Positions 1-12,500 of a DNA stretch of 64,000 nucleotides are shown in pieces. This DNA comes from Nymphaea colorata (Eukaryota > Streptophyta > Magnoliopsida > Nymphaeales > Nymphaeaceae), in NCBI RefSeq assembly GCF_008831285.2, contig NC_045138.2, positions 21,607,934 through 21,671,933 on the forward strand, written 5' to 3'. Under the pieces are notes generated by a model. That model saw only the letters and a program-made list of their open reading frames with translations. It had not been told where the DNA came from and did not search any database. Both the position numbers and the translations under genes were made by a program. Numbering within the stretch: position 1 is the stretch's first letter; each line of letters starts with the position of its first letter.

Positions 1-987
1 TTTGCCTTGTCACTAATAAATTGACTACTTAAACTCATGTTTAATCAATTTGATCTCCCAACCCAATTGGGGGCAAAAGCCTATGAAAAGATCGTTTGGA
101 TTTATGAAAGGGTTGCTTGAAAGACATGCCACTTAGATTGTGGCACTTCAACCAACTCAGGCATGGCCACGTGGGTTTTGGGTGTGCTAGAAAAAATCAA
201 CCAGGTATGATATTTTTTGTTTCATGCAAACAATCAAGTGTTAAATTTATATAATCACAACTATTACCTGTGACTGTATACACACGGTAGGCTAGCCCAA
301 TTAATCCGGCCCAGGCTTCTTCAAAGGCTTGGAGCATTGACTACCATTTTTTGCTACTTAGGTATAGCACAAAGTAGACTCAAGGTGTGGCCCTCAATAA
401 ACAATTCAGACAGAAGGCTTGCACAGGGCAAGCATCATTCAAAAGTCAAACAATTACTTTTCTCTAGGTTAACATTGTAATAAATGACAACAGGCTTCAA
501 CAACTCTTTGAAAATGGAAATTAACACTGTGTACTTTTCTCTAGGTTAACATTGTAATAAATGATGACAGGCTTCAACAACTCTTTGAAAATGGAAATTA
601 ACCCTAACTGTAGCATACCAATGTAAGTATTCAAGATGCAATTCCAAACATCTATACAGAATTAACAAGAAATATGCTTAGAGCACCAGAATGATCCAAC
701 TTTTATAGGAAAATTTTACATGCCAACATACATATCAGAACCATTAACTGCAAACTGGGAGATTGCTTAAGCAGAAATTAGGAAAATAAGAAACATTCAA
801 ATAATGAAATTATTTAAACAATTTGGGGTTCTCTACATACATTTTGTGTGATATAAAGCTATGGACACAGGTCCATCATGACTCTGTTTTCAAACGGAAA
901 AAAAGAAAAGAAAAGAAAAGAGTCAAAGGTAGGAAACTAAGATGCAAATCACAGAAAAAAACTTGAGTTGGTAAATCTACAACTTAC
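1..987. other. Intronic sequence left of last visible CHFR-like exon
   Basis: This begins at the GT donor of exon 9 and runs to the window edge. I searched the minus strand for the expected next Cys-rich exon (a continuation of PQHC) and did not find it. It is AT-rich and holds one 77-bp tandem duplication. Confidence 0.5.
456..603. repeat. 77-bp tandem duplication, two copies
   Basis: Both copies start ACTTTTCTCTAGGTTAACAT, at 456 and 533. They are nearly identical; the clearest difference is GACAAC against GATGAC. This looks like a recent local duplication inside the intron. Confidence 0.9.
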
Positions 988-1416
988 AATGTTGTGGAAC
1001 ACCAATCTCAGGTCTCAAGGGCATCATGTGCCCACATCCATGGCATTGTCTATGGCCAGTATTCGGGCTGCATCTAAATCCACCAAAACCAGTGCCAACT
1101 GCATAAAATAGCCTTAGTACATATAACATAAAATACATGCATTGGATTACCTAGATAAAATCACTTATTGAGTACAGCATCAACTTCAAAAGATCTCCAT
1201 AAATGAAAGTTATACATAGAACAGAAACACATGCGCACAACCACAAGAACATGTGCCCAATTCGTGGACACACAAGCTGTTAGGCGCAGGCCTAACACTG
1301 TCTTGCTCATGTCTTTACGTTTTTACTTCTGTTTCTGTTTCAGCACTCACAGGTAGTTCACGGGTCGGGTCACTAGTTAGGTCATGTAATAAACCCACCC
1401 ACTCAGCACAAGATAC

Positions 1417-1488
<72 letters not shown>

Positions 1489-4400
1489 CTTAAGGGGAAT
1501 TAAAACCCTAAGGAATGAATGAGATTACTACCGAAGCTGGGCTTTGTGTTACTTGTGTGCTTAAGAGTTAAGACAGAAACCTAAAACAGAGAGGAAGGTC
1601 GATAGCTACTTGGTAGCTATGATGAAGAGGATCATGGTAAGGGATGCGATGGTGGCTGTGGAGCACCACCTGAACCAGGTGGAACCGGCGATAGGGGGCT
1701 TGGAGGGGAGGATGCACTGGATGGACCAACGCCTGGATGGAATGGACGCATGCCTGGAGACCCTAATTGCTGAGCAACAGACAATGGCGACCCTGCTACG
1801 TGAAAGTCTCTGACAAGGTACGCAATGCTCTCCTAGTTTAGAGCAAACGCAAATTGATGATCGAAGGGGAAATAGCTAGCCGCCAAATGGTGCAAGAGGA
1901 TCTGCTTGGAAAACTTCGAAGATGGAAACGTTCACCGGAGATGGCCCCGTTAGCTGGGTGTTCCAATTGGAACAATACTTCGAATGCAAGGGAATCGTGG
2001 AAGAGCAGAAAGTGAATCAAGCAGCCATCTACTTCGAAGGAGAGGTGATACATTGGTATCGCTGGCTACTATCACACCAGGGGAAGCCGGATTGGGAAAT
2101 CCTCGTCAGAGAGATCACCACCCACTTTGGGCCCTCAATCTTTATAATGTCAAGCTCTCGAGAATTAGGTAGACAGGCACGGTGGTAGAGTATCCAGAAA
2201 ATTTTGAGGCATTTACGAACATGATTCGTGGCTGGCCCCTAGAGGCCCTTATTGGGGCATTTGTCGGAGGTCTTAAGGATGAGCTACGAATCAAAGTACC
2301 CTGAACCTTGTTAGAATGCTTCGAAACTGCTTGCATGGTGGAGGAAAACTACCGACAACAACACATCACCGACAAGAACTGGTCTAACGCCAGGATCATT
2401 CAGCGAAGCCGGATGAATGCAGAAACTCTCCCTTATGCAATGACTGGGGCCAAGGCGAGCAACCTACCTCGCCAAGTCATGAGGCATCAGACGCCTGAGC
2501 AAATAAAGGAAAAGCGGCGTTAGGGCATTTGCTTCCATTGCGATCGCCCATGGGCACCAGGGCATAATTGCTGACGGTTACATATGTATTTGGTTGAAAA
2601 AGGGGAGGAATCCCCTGACGAAGAAGAAGAAACCCCCACAGCTGAAGACACAACAGCTCCGGTAGAAGAGGCACCACTAGAGATCTCCCTGCATGCGCTT
2701 GCAGGGGATGGGTTCCCCTACTGATGAGAATTAAAGGGCAACAAGGTGGCAGGAAGGTAAGTGTTTTGATCAACACTAGATCAATACACAACTTCATTTG
2801 TGAGAAATCTGCCCGTGCTCTGGGGTACAGTGTGGAGACGCAGCCCACTTTCGATGTGGTGGTTGGGGACGACAATACCCTCAAGTGCAGGGGTAGATAC
2901 CACCAAGAAATACTTGAAAAACAGGGCCACAAGTTCCTTGTCCAACTATACGCACTCGCCATGGGTGGAGCCGACTTGATCTTGGCTATCCAATGGTTAC
3001 GTGACATTGGAGAAGTGGTCTGAGATTTCATTGGCACGAAAATGCAATTCCACGGCCCAAAAGAGGAGAAATTAACACTCGCGGCAGCTCCCAAGAAGTA
3101 GGAGGAAAAGGAGGAGAAGGAGAATTATCATCACTTAAGAGATCACCTAAGTGTTCACTTGAAACTGGCGCATTCATCCAGAAAATAGAAAAAAAAAATC
3201 ACTTTTCCCATTTCCATGTCTTGTACAATTTCTAATACTTTCTCTAATTCTAAGCTAAAGCAAGAGAATCTGATCATAACTCACAAAACTAGCCGACACC
3301 AAAGTCACATGGGTATCAGTATGGATTCATGTACTACAATGCAAGTATAGACAGAAAAATTTTAGAAAACATGGATACCGGGTATGGAAGAGTTTGTACG
3401 TATATGTATACACAGGGGCAGAGGGAGGGGGGGGCGCCTAGGCCATGGCCCCACCCCAACCAATTTTTTTTAAAAAAATCTAGTGTAAAAATTGAATTTT
3501 TTTTTTGTCTCAATGTATTTTTTGAATATAAGTTCAGTTTGGCCCTACCTAAATCCAATCCACAAAACCCAGGGCTCCGCCCCTGTGTATACATTGAAGG
3601 GAAAACTTTGAGAAACTTATAATTTTGTGGTATTAATTTGTAAATTTTAAATATTTATGTTTGTTTTATAATATGAATTCATAATTTTTTGTAATATGAA
3701 TAAACTTAGTGGACTTAATACAAAATTTTTAAAAGTTAAAAAGAGAAAGGGGCGCTGCAACAAGGTATGCTCCCTCTCTCTCTCTCTCTCTCTCTCTCCA
3801 TCCATTTTTTTCCAAACTTAAAAAAAAGGGTATATCGGGGATGTGTCCCCAAACCTGTCACGCCATACCAGCACACCAACACAGGTATGAGGACATGTTC
3901 CCCAAACCCATGTGACTTAGTCGACCGCATGAAACTGGTAGAAAAAGCAAAACAAAATTATAGTCTAAACGAAATGAAAAATTTGAATATCCAATGACAA
4001 GCTGCTAAAGTTTTAAAGTATTCTCATACCACATTGAAGGCACTGCTGGGCATAAGCAGAACTATTAGTTGTAGCAACAGAAGCTGCATCCACATAAGCT
4101 TTAGATCGACATAACTTAGTAACCTGGATATTAACAAGTGTATATGGAGGTTTGAGAAACAGCAGTAGTTCATCCTGAAGGACCTAAACAATGCTTGAAA
4201 GATGAAAAAACTAATCGAAACAACATCAATATCGAAGAAGTAGAGAAAACATCAAATCTATAAGGATTGCCTAACAATGCTCAACTTTTGCATGGGATAA
4301 CTAAAGTCATTTTTGGTGACCTACTATGTCACATGGGCACTGGGTGCAGCTGCTAGTGCAGCACTCTTCACAAAGAACTTGGGCATGGGGTGAAGCAACA

Positions 4401-7400
4401 TATGGGTGTGTATGTGTGTGAAAGTTTAAAGTAAAAAAAAATTCTATAAATTGTAAAATAAGCCTCGGATTGTAAAAGAAAAAAGAAACGTTAAAATAGA
4501 AGAAAGACCCATATATACCTAATGCTGGAGAATGCAGAACTTTCACACATCGCCCAATACAATGTGGGATGCATAATAATAATTGCAGAAAGGAGAAAAA
4601 GTTATTTCAGTATACCTATAACCTAAAATCACGTGGCTTCATCTAATTTACAATTACATCACTCATGTTATCAAACAAAACAAGAATATTAAACAAAGAA
4701 TGATTGGTCCAAATGGCACTTACAAATTCTCTTTTAATAGTAGCACATGAATCCAAAGTCATAACTTCTTCACTCGACCTCTTTAGTGAAGGATTGGATT
4801 CTTGGATAACCTGTGATGAAGATGAACATCTGAAAGGTGGTAATTTTGTATGAAGGGTTGATAAAAGTTCTAAAGATATAGCCATTAGATTATCTCAAAA
4901 AAGAAAATGTTATAATTGGATGGATACCATTTGTTCCAACAAAAATGAAATTTATAAACAAATAATTAAATCAAATCAGGTGTTGGAAACTTCGATATAC
5001 AATTTAAAGAAAATCATGTGTATCAACATTGTAAGCACAGAGTTGTACCATAAAATATCTTAATAGATGTATTGGGACTAAGGGAAGAGCCAACATGGTG
5101 ATGGTACATGCTGGAAGTAACTGCTACATTCAGCTAAAAGTCTTCAACTTAGGATACTGTAAAAACTCTCACAATGTAGGTACAGAAAGAGCCTAAGGAA
5201 GAAAGAACTAATGACATTTAGGGGCCATTTGATAGATTGGAAACTTGGAATTGGAAAAATATTTCTGGAAATATATTTCTTGGAATAAAGGAATGGACAA
5301 AATCTTTCCAATTCCCATTTTGATGTGTGTGTGATGATTAAGAAATATATTTCCAGAATATATTTCTTAGTTTGATGAAAAAGAAATATATTTCCAAGTT
5401 CAGTGTTAGAAATTGGGGGAAACTGCCGTCGAAAACGTCGACGGACGCCAGCCACATGCTGTAGGCCAATTCAGCTCCTTCAAGGCCGGCTGCAATCTCA
5501 CACCCACCCCGCTGCTATAGGGTGTTCAAGGTCTCACCTGCTGGAGCCACGTCCGGTAGTGCGTCCGTCTCCTTCTGGAAACTTTGCAGAGACAGACAAC
5601 GTTGAGGAGAAGGCGTCACTCGCAGAATTATGCGAGTTATCTAAATTCGTTCCTTGCACCGATGGTTTTGAAAATTGGGCAGCAACTTGTTACATGAATG
5701 AGGAGTAGACGCTCCAAACTTCAGCTCCTAACAAGCTCCTTGGTCAAAACGAGTGAAGGATCAAGCTCGCCTGCACCGCCAGTGGCTGACAGAACCCGAT
5801 AGCAGCCGATTGCGAGTTTCTCTTCGATAGATATTGGGCGTTAACTCCTCCCTGGTCCGATCGAGCTGAAACTTGGCAGGAACAATCTCAGGATGTCTGC
5901 GGTCCTATCTTCATCAAGCTCGACGGCTGAAAACAGCCGTGGAATGCCCAGCAATCGAGTTATCAGTCGCCAGTCTCTGGTAGAGTCTTTCTCAGCTTGC
6001 CGTGATGGTTCCCTCGACAAATTGATCAAAATGCAGACAAATACGCGTTGAATCAATGGGAAACAATCAATTAATCGAAAAAGATCAGGATTATAGAAAT
6101 GAGTCACCAGAATGTGGGGATTTCCCAATTTCAAACATGAAAATGGGGCGCAATCGCCATTCGGCGGTGATATTCCTGTTCGCCGCCTGAATTCCAACCA
6201 TCTCCGGTAGACTCCTTAAATCAACTCCCGATTAACCCAAAGTTTGTCCGAATGATCCTTATGATTGGGCGATGCCTATGTCACACGGGTGCGGATGCGA
6301 TACGGGTGTGGATACGGGTGCGGGTACAACAATTTTCAAATTTTTTGGATACGCGGACACGGCTAAATTAAATATTCTAAAAAATGATAAAATTAAAAAA
6401 ACATTAAATTAATAGTTCAATCTTACAAAAAGTTTGATTTATCACAGTATTTGAAAGGATTGTTGATGGAAATAATTAGATGTATCACAAAAATTTGATA
6501 AAATGAAAAAAAACATTAAAATTTTAATTTTTTATTTTCTGCCGTGTCCTAGCCGCACCAGCGTGTCCGAGTGTCGACACGGACACTTGGGCCTTTTTGC
6601 CGTGTCTATGTGACATAGGGCGATGCAAATGGAATAGTCCTTGTCCATCAATCACCGTCCAGTCGCCGGAATCCAGCGCCTGATCAGAATCTGCAGTCAC
6701 GGTTTGCTGAGTTTTTGAGTGTGATAAGGGAAAACCGTTTGTTTGCAGATCGTGCCTTCCTTCCATCTCCTTCGTCGTCAAACGTTTGAATCGTAGGATT
6801 CAAACGTTCTGGTCTATCAAGTTCAGACGCAAGGGAGGAAGAACGAAGGCGCATGAAGAAGGCAATGGAGGAAGAAGACCAGCGAGGGAGGCAGCGGAGG
6901 TAACGGTCTAAAAAAAAACCGAAAAAATTTTTCCACCTCTCTGGCTGTAAATACTTTTCCGAAAATAAATTTCTGATTCCACTCTCAATGGTCAAAAAAA
7001 AATTTCTGCGTTTGATAAACCAGAAAAATTTTAAAAATTTGAAAAATATTTCCTGTAGCACAGGAAATATTTTTCAAATTTTTAAAATTTTTTCAGTTTA
7101 TCAAACGCCTACAAGAAATATTTTTCAAATTTAAAAAATTTTTCCGGTTTATCAAACGCGGAAATTTTTTTTTGACCGTTGAAGCTGGAAACGGAAATAT
7201 ATTTCCGAAAAAATTTTTCTAGCCAGAGAGGTGGAAAAAATTTTTCGGTTTTTTTTCTTTTTAATGTTACCTCCGCCTCTTCCTCCCTCGCTCTCCGCCT
7301 CCCTTCTTCCTCTGCCTCCCTTCTTCCTCTGCCTCCTTTCTTCCTCCCTCGCTCCCTTCATCCTTTCTTCCTCCGCCTCCCTTCTTCCTCCCTTGCTCCC

Positions 7401-9548
7401 TTCTTTCTCTGCCTCCCTTCTTCCTTCCTCGCTCCCTTCTTCCTCCGCCTCCCTTCTTCCTCCCTCGCTCCCTTCTTTCTCTGCCTCCCTTCTTCCTCCA
7501 CCTCCTTCTTCCTCCCTCGCTCCCTTCTTCCTCCACCTCCCTTCTTCCTCCCTCGCTCCCTTCTTCCCCTAAACTTGGAAATATATTTCTTTTTCATCAA
7601 ACTAAGAAATAAATTTCTGGAAATTTATTTCTCAGTCATCACACACACATCAAAATGGGAATCAGAAAGATTTTCTCATTCTATTTTCCTAGGAAATATA
7701 TTTCCAATTCCAGATTTCCAGGCCATCAAATGGCCCCTTAAGGTCAAACATGACATGAGATTCACAATGAGCAGTAAGGCACAAAAGAAGAGATCAAAAA
7801 TATAATTCACTGAAAAGTGAAAACACAATCCTTGGAAAGGCACAGACTCCTCCTATTTACACAAAAAACAGATGTTGGGTTAGCTGGGCTTAGTCCAAGT
7901 TAAGACAAAGCTTGAGCCTGACCTAAAACAAGAACAATAAATAATACAAAAAAGACAGAAAAATATATAAAAAACAACATATTTTATCCTATGTATATAA
8001 TAATAATATATCTACCAAATATGACATGGGATAACATACATATTCATATACTTAGCTAATGCATATGTATGTGCAATTATACATAAATACAAAGTTAAAT
8101 ACATACATATTTACATAAGGTCATAAACTGTAACGTCGTCCCTCAAACTTACAATGCTAAAACAGAAAGTTTACTAGGATAAAAATTGAAGTGCAGGGAA
8201 CACATGCCTTCATGAAGAAATCGCATTTCAGATTTAACACAAGGAAGATCTACAACATTCATCAAGTATTTTTCTCCCTCAATTTGGCAATTCATCTCAA
8301 TATGTTTGGTATGTTAATGAAAATTGAAAAATATGCTTCTGTATTATATGAATAGCACACCTATTGTCACAACACAACTTTGTAGGTCTGTCCAACAAAA
8401 TTCTCATTCTTCCATCAGCTTTTTCAACCCTACAATCTCTTGTACTATTTCATTGCTCAATATTTGGCCTCCATGGATGACAAAAGATACCTTATGTCAT
8501 TTCATCTGCTTTTAAGATATTAACAATTTTCCAAACAACAAAAAAAAGCCAGTAGTAGTGCATCCACTGTTTAGATCATCTCTAGTCAGCATCACCATAC
8601 CCAATGCCTAATGGAACTAGAATATAAAATACTCCGTTGTTTAAGGTACATTTAATATATCTAACGATGCAAAGGATTAAACGTGTGTAAGCAAATGTAA
8701 GGGCATGCTCAAATTGACAAGCCACACAAACAATATATATTAGGACTGATAATATATGGAAGTACATAAGACATCCAACAAGTTGTCTATATAAGCCTTA
8801 ATGTTCCATAAGAACTTCATCTTGAGTTTTCATCTTAGACCAAACAACAGCTAGAGTTTTTTGTACTTGCAATCTACTATGTGTAATTTAAGTTGTTTAA
8901 CTATAATATATAAGGCAAATATGGTTTCAGATAAAAAGTTTTCCCTAGTTATACCTAAAAAATAATCTCAAAAACCAAGATTTGTCATTTCAAATGTTTC
9001 TTTTTCAAAAGAAGTCTACTTCCTTGACCTTTCTTTTATCAACATCCATTCACAGATAACAACAATATCACAGTTTGTGCATTAGTTTGTCTACCAAAAC
9101 AAGGAGTCAAGAACTAACTTCATATTTCAATGTTATCTAATCGATGCTATGAAACCAAGAATTGAGTCCTTGCTTGAGGTCATATAATACTTTCCTAAAT
9201 CAGACACTCTCCATTTGGGACATTTATATCAGGTGGGACATCCATGTACACTTCTACATTAAGATATCTATTCAAAAATGCATTTTTAACATCCATTTGA
9301 AAACACTCCATATTTTTATTGAAGCTATGGTTATATGGGTTCTAACTGTGATCATTATGGTCAAGGGAGCAAAAATTTATTCTTAATCAATCGCACACTC
9401 TTAAGTATATTCCTTGGCTACTAATCTACCTTTTTACCACTCCAATGACCTATACGTTTTGGGTTTTACCCTATGTCACATGGGTGTGGGGTGTAGGTGC
9501 TGGTGCAAGATGCGGCAAGTTCCAAAAAACTTGGGTGCAGGTGCGAGC

Positions 9549-9579
<31 letters not shown>

Positions 9580-12500
9580 TACAAATATTATATACATATA
9601 TATGTTATTTGTTATATAAGTAATTTTATTTGTCTATATTTTTCAACTTTTTTTTTATCAAGGTTACTTGAATCGATATATCAATGAAAACTCCGCCAAA
9701 ACATTTTTCAGAACGGCCAAAATTCATTTTGTAACGCGCGGCGTTTGGGCGGAGCGGGTCAGGGTCCAGACCCGGACCCTAGCCCCACGCGAGAGGAGCC
9801 CGACGCTGTCCCTCCTCCCTCGCATTCTCTTCTCCTTCGCTTTCCTCTTACCATCTCTTCCTTACCCACGACCGGAGCTCAGGGAAGAAGGCGACGGCGA
9901 CGGCGGCGGCGGCGACGACGGCGGCGTTGAGGTGAACCCTGTCGTCCCCTGCCTCTTCCTCTCTTCTCTTTTCTTCTCCTTCCCGTTTTCTTTCCCTTCT
10001 CCCTCTCCCACTGTCTCTCGTCTCCCCTCTCCACCGAACGACTCTCCCTCTCCCACTGTCACTCGTCTCACTCTCCACCGTCTCTCTCTCTTCTCTCCCG
10101 TCCTCTCCCCTCACTGCCTTCTTTTCCCCTTTTGACCGAACCCTCTCCCCATTTTCTGCTCGTTTTCTATTTTTCTCCAATCAAGTACTTTCTCTCACTG
10201 ATTTTCACTGTGCTATCACTGTTGGATCCGTTTTCAGCTTGGGGATTTGTCTTCCCCCTCGTAACAGCAATTAGAGAAGGCCTTGGTAGTGGCGGCATTG
10301 GAGGATTTTAGCCGTTTGGGGACCACTTGGACGCGTGAGGTGGCTGCCGGGAGGATTACAACAGTTTAGACCTTCAATCGGGGTGAGCAAGGCGAAATTG
10401 AACCTATTTTATGATATATTTCTCTTTGGAACGCTCATAATTATTGGTTGAGCATGCTAGAGCTTTGAATTGATTATTTGGAACACATGTTAGTGATTTC
10501 GTTTTTGGGGAAAAGCTTGCGATTATGTTGGGAAGCGAAGATTCATATTTTGGATGATCATTTAAGCATGATAGATTAATTTTCGAAGCATTAGGGGAGA
10601 CATGGTAGAGTTTGTGAGGTTGTGGGGAAGATTTAGGACCGTTTTAGTGAGCATGTAGCACGCGTTTTTGTGAACGGGTGCATCTTGGAGTTAAATAGGG
10701 ATAACGTACATAAGTTGGAAGTATCTTTGGGGTAGACGCCTTGATTTAAGAAAAAGGGAATTTTGAGAAAGGCGTTAGTGATAGACGGATTGATGGCTTT
10801 GAGTTTTGGCATCTATTGGCACGACTAGGAGTGGGAAGTGACCCTATTGGAGAACTTGTGGGTCGACACTACCCGTCGACACCCTCTTGAGGCGATGACG
10901 CGTGCCTCAATGACCTTGTTTTGTTTTTGTTTGAATTGTTGAGGTTTGTAGTAGGAATCTTATCTTGTGTTTGTGTCTGCAGGTTCACCGGGTACGTCCC
11001 GTCGACCTTGAGTTACCGGATTCGAAGCTCGAGGCATTTTGAAGATTCTTGTGAACGCGCCACAGGTATGGCGACATTCCAGGCAAATCCCTGCCTGGGC
11101 AAGTGAATGAATGTGTGTTCCTAAGATCATGGGATCCTAGGATTTGTGATATGAATTGATTGAGTGTTCCGTGAATGAATATGTGTATACATGTACATAA
11201 ATTGGTATATGATATGAATTGTTTTGAAAGGCTTATAGTAATTGTTTTGATAATGTTACGCATTGTATGTGCATGCTAGAATTGATAACTGTTTAGGACA
11301 GATGAGGCGGGGTATCGAGTCGAGTGTCTCCTCGACCCCAATTGTGCATTAGAAAGCATTCTAGAATGATAACTGCATAGGACAGCTACGAGCCCACCAC
11401 AGATTGAGACTACTCTCTGTGGTTTGGCTAAGTTTTCAAAGATGTGATTGTTATGATGATTGTTGACGGGTTTTGTTATTCGGGTCCGGATCCGTACCCG
11501 ATCCGGTTTGTCCTAATTAGGACTACTTATACTTCTGTAAACCCTAATCTTTGAGTTAATGAAGTGTTGAAGAGAGAGAGTGTCTGGAGGCTAGTGGGCA
11601 CCAGACCTCCTCACCTGTGGTTTTTCTTCCCTCGAGTCGAGGGTTTTCCACGTTACATCTGTGTGCTTTCTTCTACTCTCGTGCACATTTTGTTTCTACA
11701 TGGTATCAGAGCCGTCGGACTTGGAGAAAACAAAATCTGTTTTTTGTTCTATGGTTGTGAAGTTCCAACCCTGACTGCCGCCGCCGCTACCACCGTCGCC
11801 GTCGCTACCACCACCGCCGCCGCTGCCCTTGCTGCGCCGCCGCTGCCCTTGCTGCGCCGCCGCTGCCCTGGCCGTGACCGTGACCACCGCCGCTGTCGCC
11901 GCACCGTGGCCGCGTGACTGCCTCCGTCGCTGCCCCGCCGTGGCTGTGACCGCTGCTGCGTCGCTGGTGTCGTGACTGCCGATGCCAACGCCTCTGCCGA
12001 CGCCGACGTCCGACCACCGACGCCGACGTCCGACGCCGTCGCCTCTTCTCGGCGCGCGCTGCCAAGCGCGGCCCTCTGCTTCCGCCGCGTCCTGCTGCTT
12101 CCGCAGCTCCCGCCGCTTCCGCCGTTGATCCCCGACTGCGTCATCTCACCTCTTCTCTCGGTTACTGCTGCTGTGTGTGTTCTTTGGCAGCCACTTCTAC
12201 CTCGTGATCATGGCTGACTCGTCTTCTTCTTCAGTCAACACTACTCTGCCTGATGTTGTGTCTGCGCGGACTGATCATGTACCGGTTCAGGTTACCACCA
12301 TTCAACTTACCAAGGAGAACTATTCCCGATGGTCTGCTGCGATTACCATGGGGATTGCTGGGCGAGGACGCATTGCCTATGTGAATGGGAGAAAGGTTGA
12401 ACCTGCTGCAGATAGTCTGGCTTGGGATACATGGTTTCTTGAAGACAACCAGGTCAAAACCTGGATTGTCAATTCAGTGTCCCCGGATATCCAACCCCTC

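Larger units (their letters stand above)
3300..3919. mobile_element. Family-1 8-bp-TSD element, interrupted by a smaller MITE
   Basis: The left end CAAAGTCACATGGGTA and right end CCCATGTGACTTA are inverted copies of the GTCACAYGGGTG terminus shared with the elements at 6276 and 9471. The flanks GCCGACAC (3292-3299) and GTCGACCG (3920-3927) match at 5 of 8 bases, so the target duplication is only suggestive. Removing the inserted 173-bp element plus its duplication leaves about 440 bp. Confidence 0.5.
5221..7737. mobile_element. Non-autonomous PIF/Harbinger-like element carrying gene-like cargo
   Basis: The left terminus GGGGCCATTTGATAGATTGG pairs with the right terminus read in reverse, GGGGCCATTTGATGGCCTGG. 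The inverted similarity runs about 165-180 bp on each side (5221-5403 and 7574-7737). It is flanked by the 3-bp duplication TTA (5218-5220 and 7738-7740), which is typical of PIF/Harbinger/Tourist elements. At 2.5 kb it is far longer than a normal MITE but shows no transposase. The interior contains GC-richer gene-like sequence, a nested 343-bp element, a large palindrome and a CT-rich tandem array. It lies in intron 6 of the CHFR-like gene. Confidence 0.85.

Noticed and set aside
7179-7805. 208-codon plus-strand frame and several opposite-strand frames rich in Ser/Leu/Pro or Arg/Glu/Gly
   Set aside because: They run through the CT-rich tandem array and palindrome; composition explains the openness and no domain is visible.
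9668-10180. Open frames of 110-155 codons on both strands
   Set aside because: They lie in the CT/GGC-rich part of the solo-LTR-like element, overlap each other and have no family motif.
11564-12217. Frames in the copia leader on both strands (up to 131 codons)
   Set aside because: They are by-products of the CCG-triplet leader between the primer binding site and gag.
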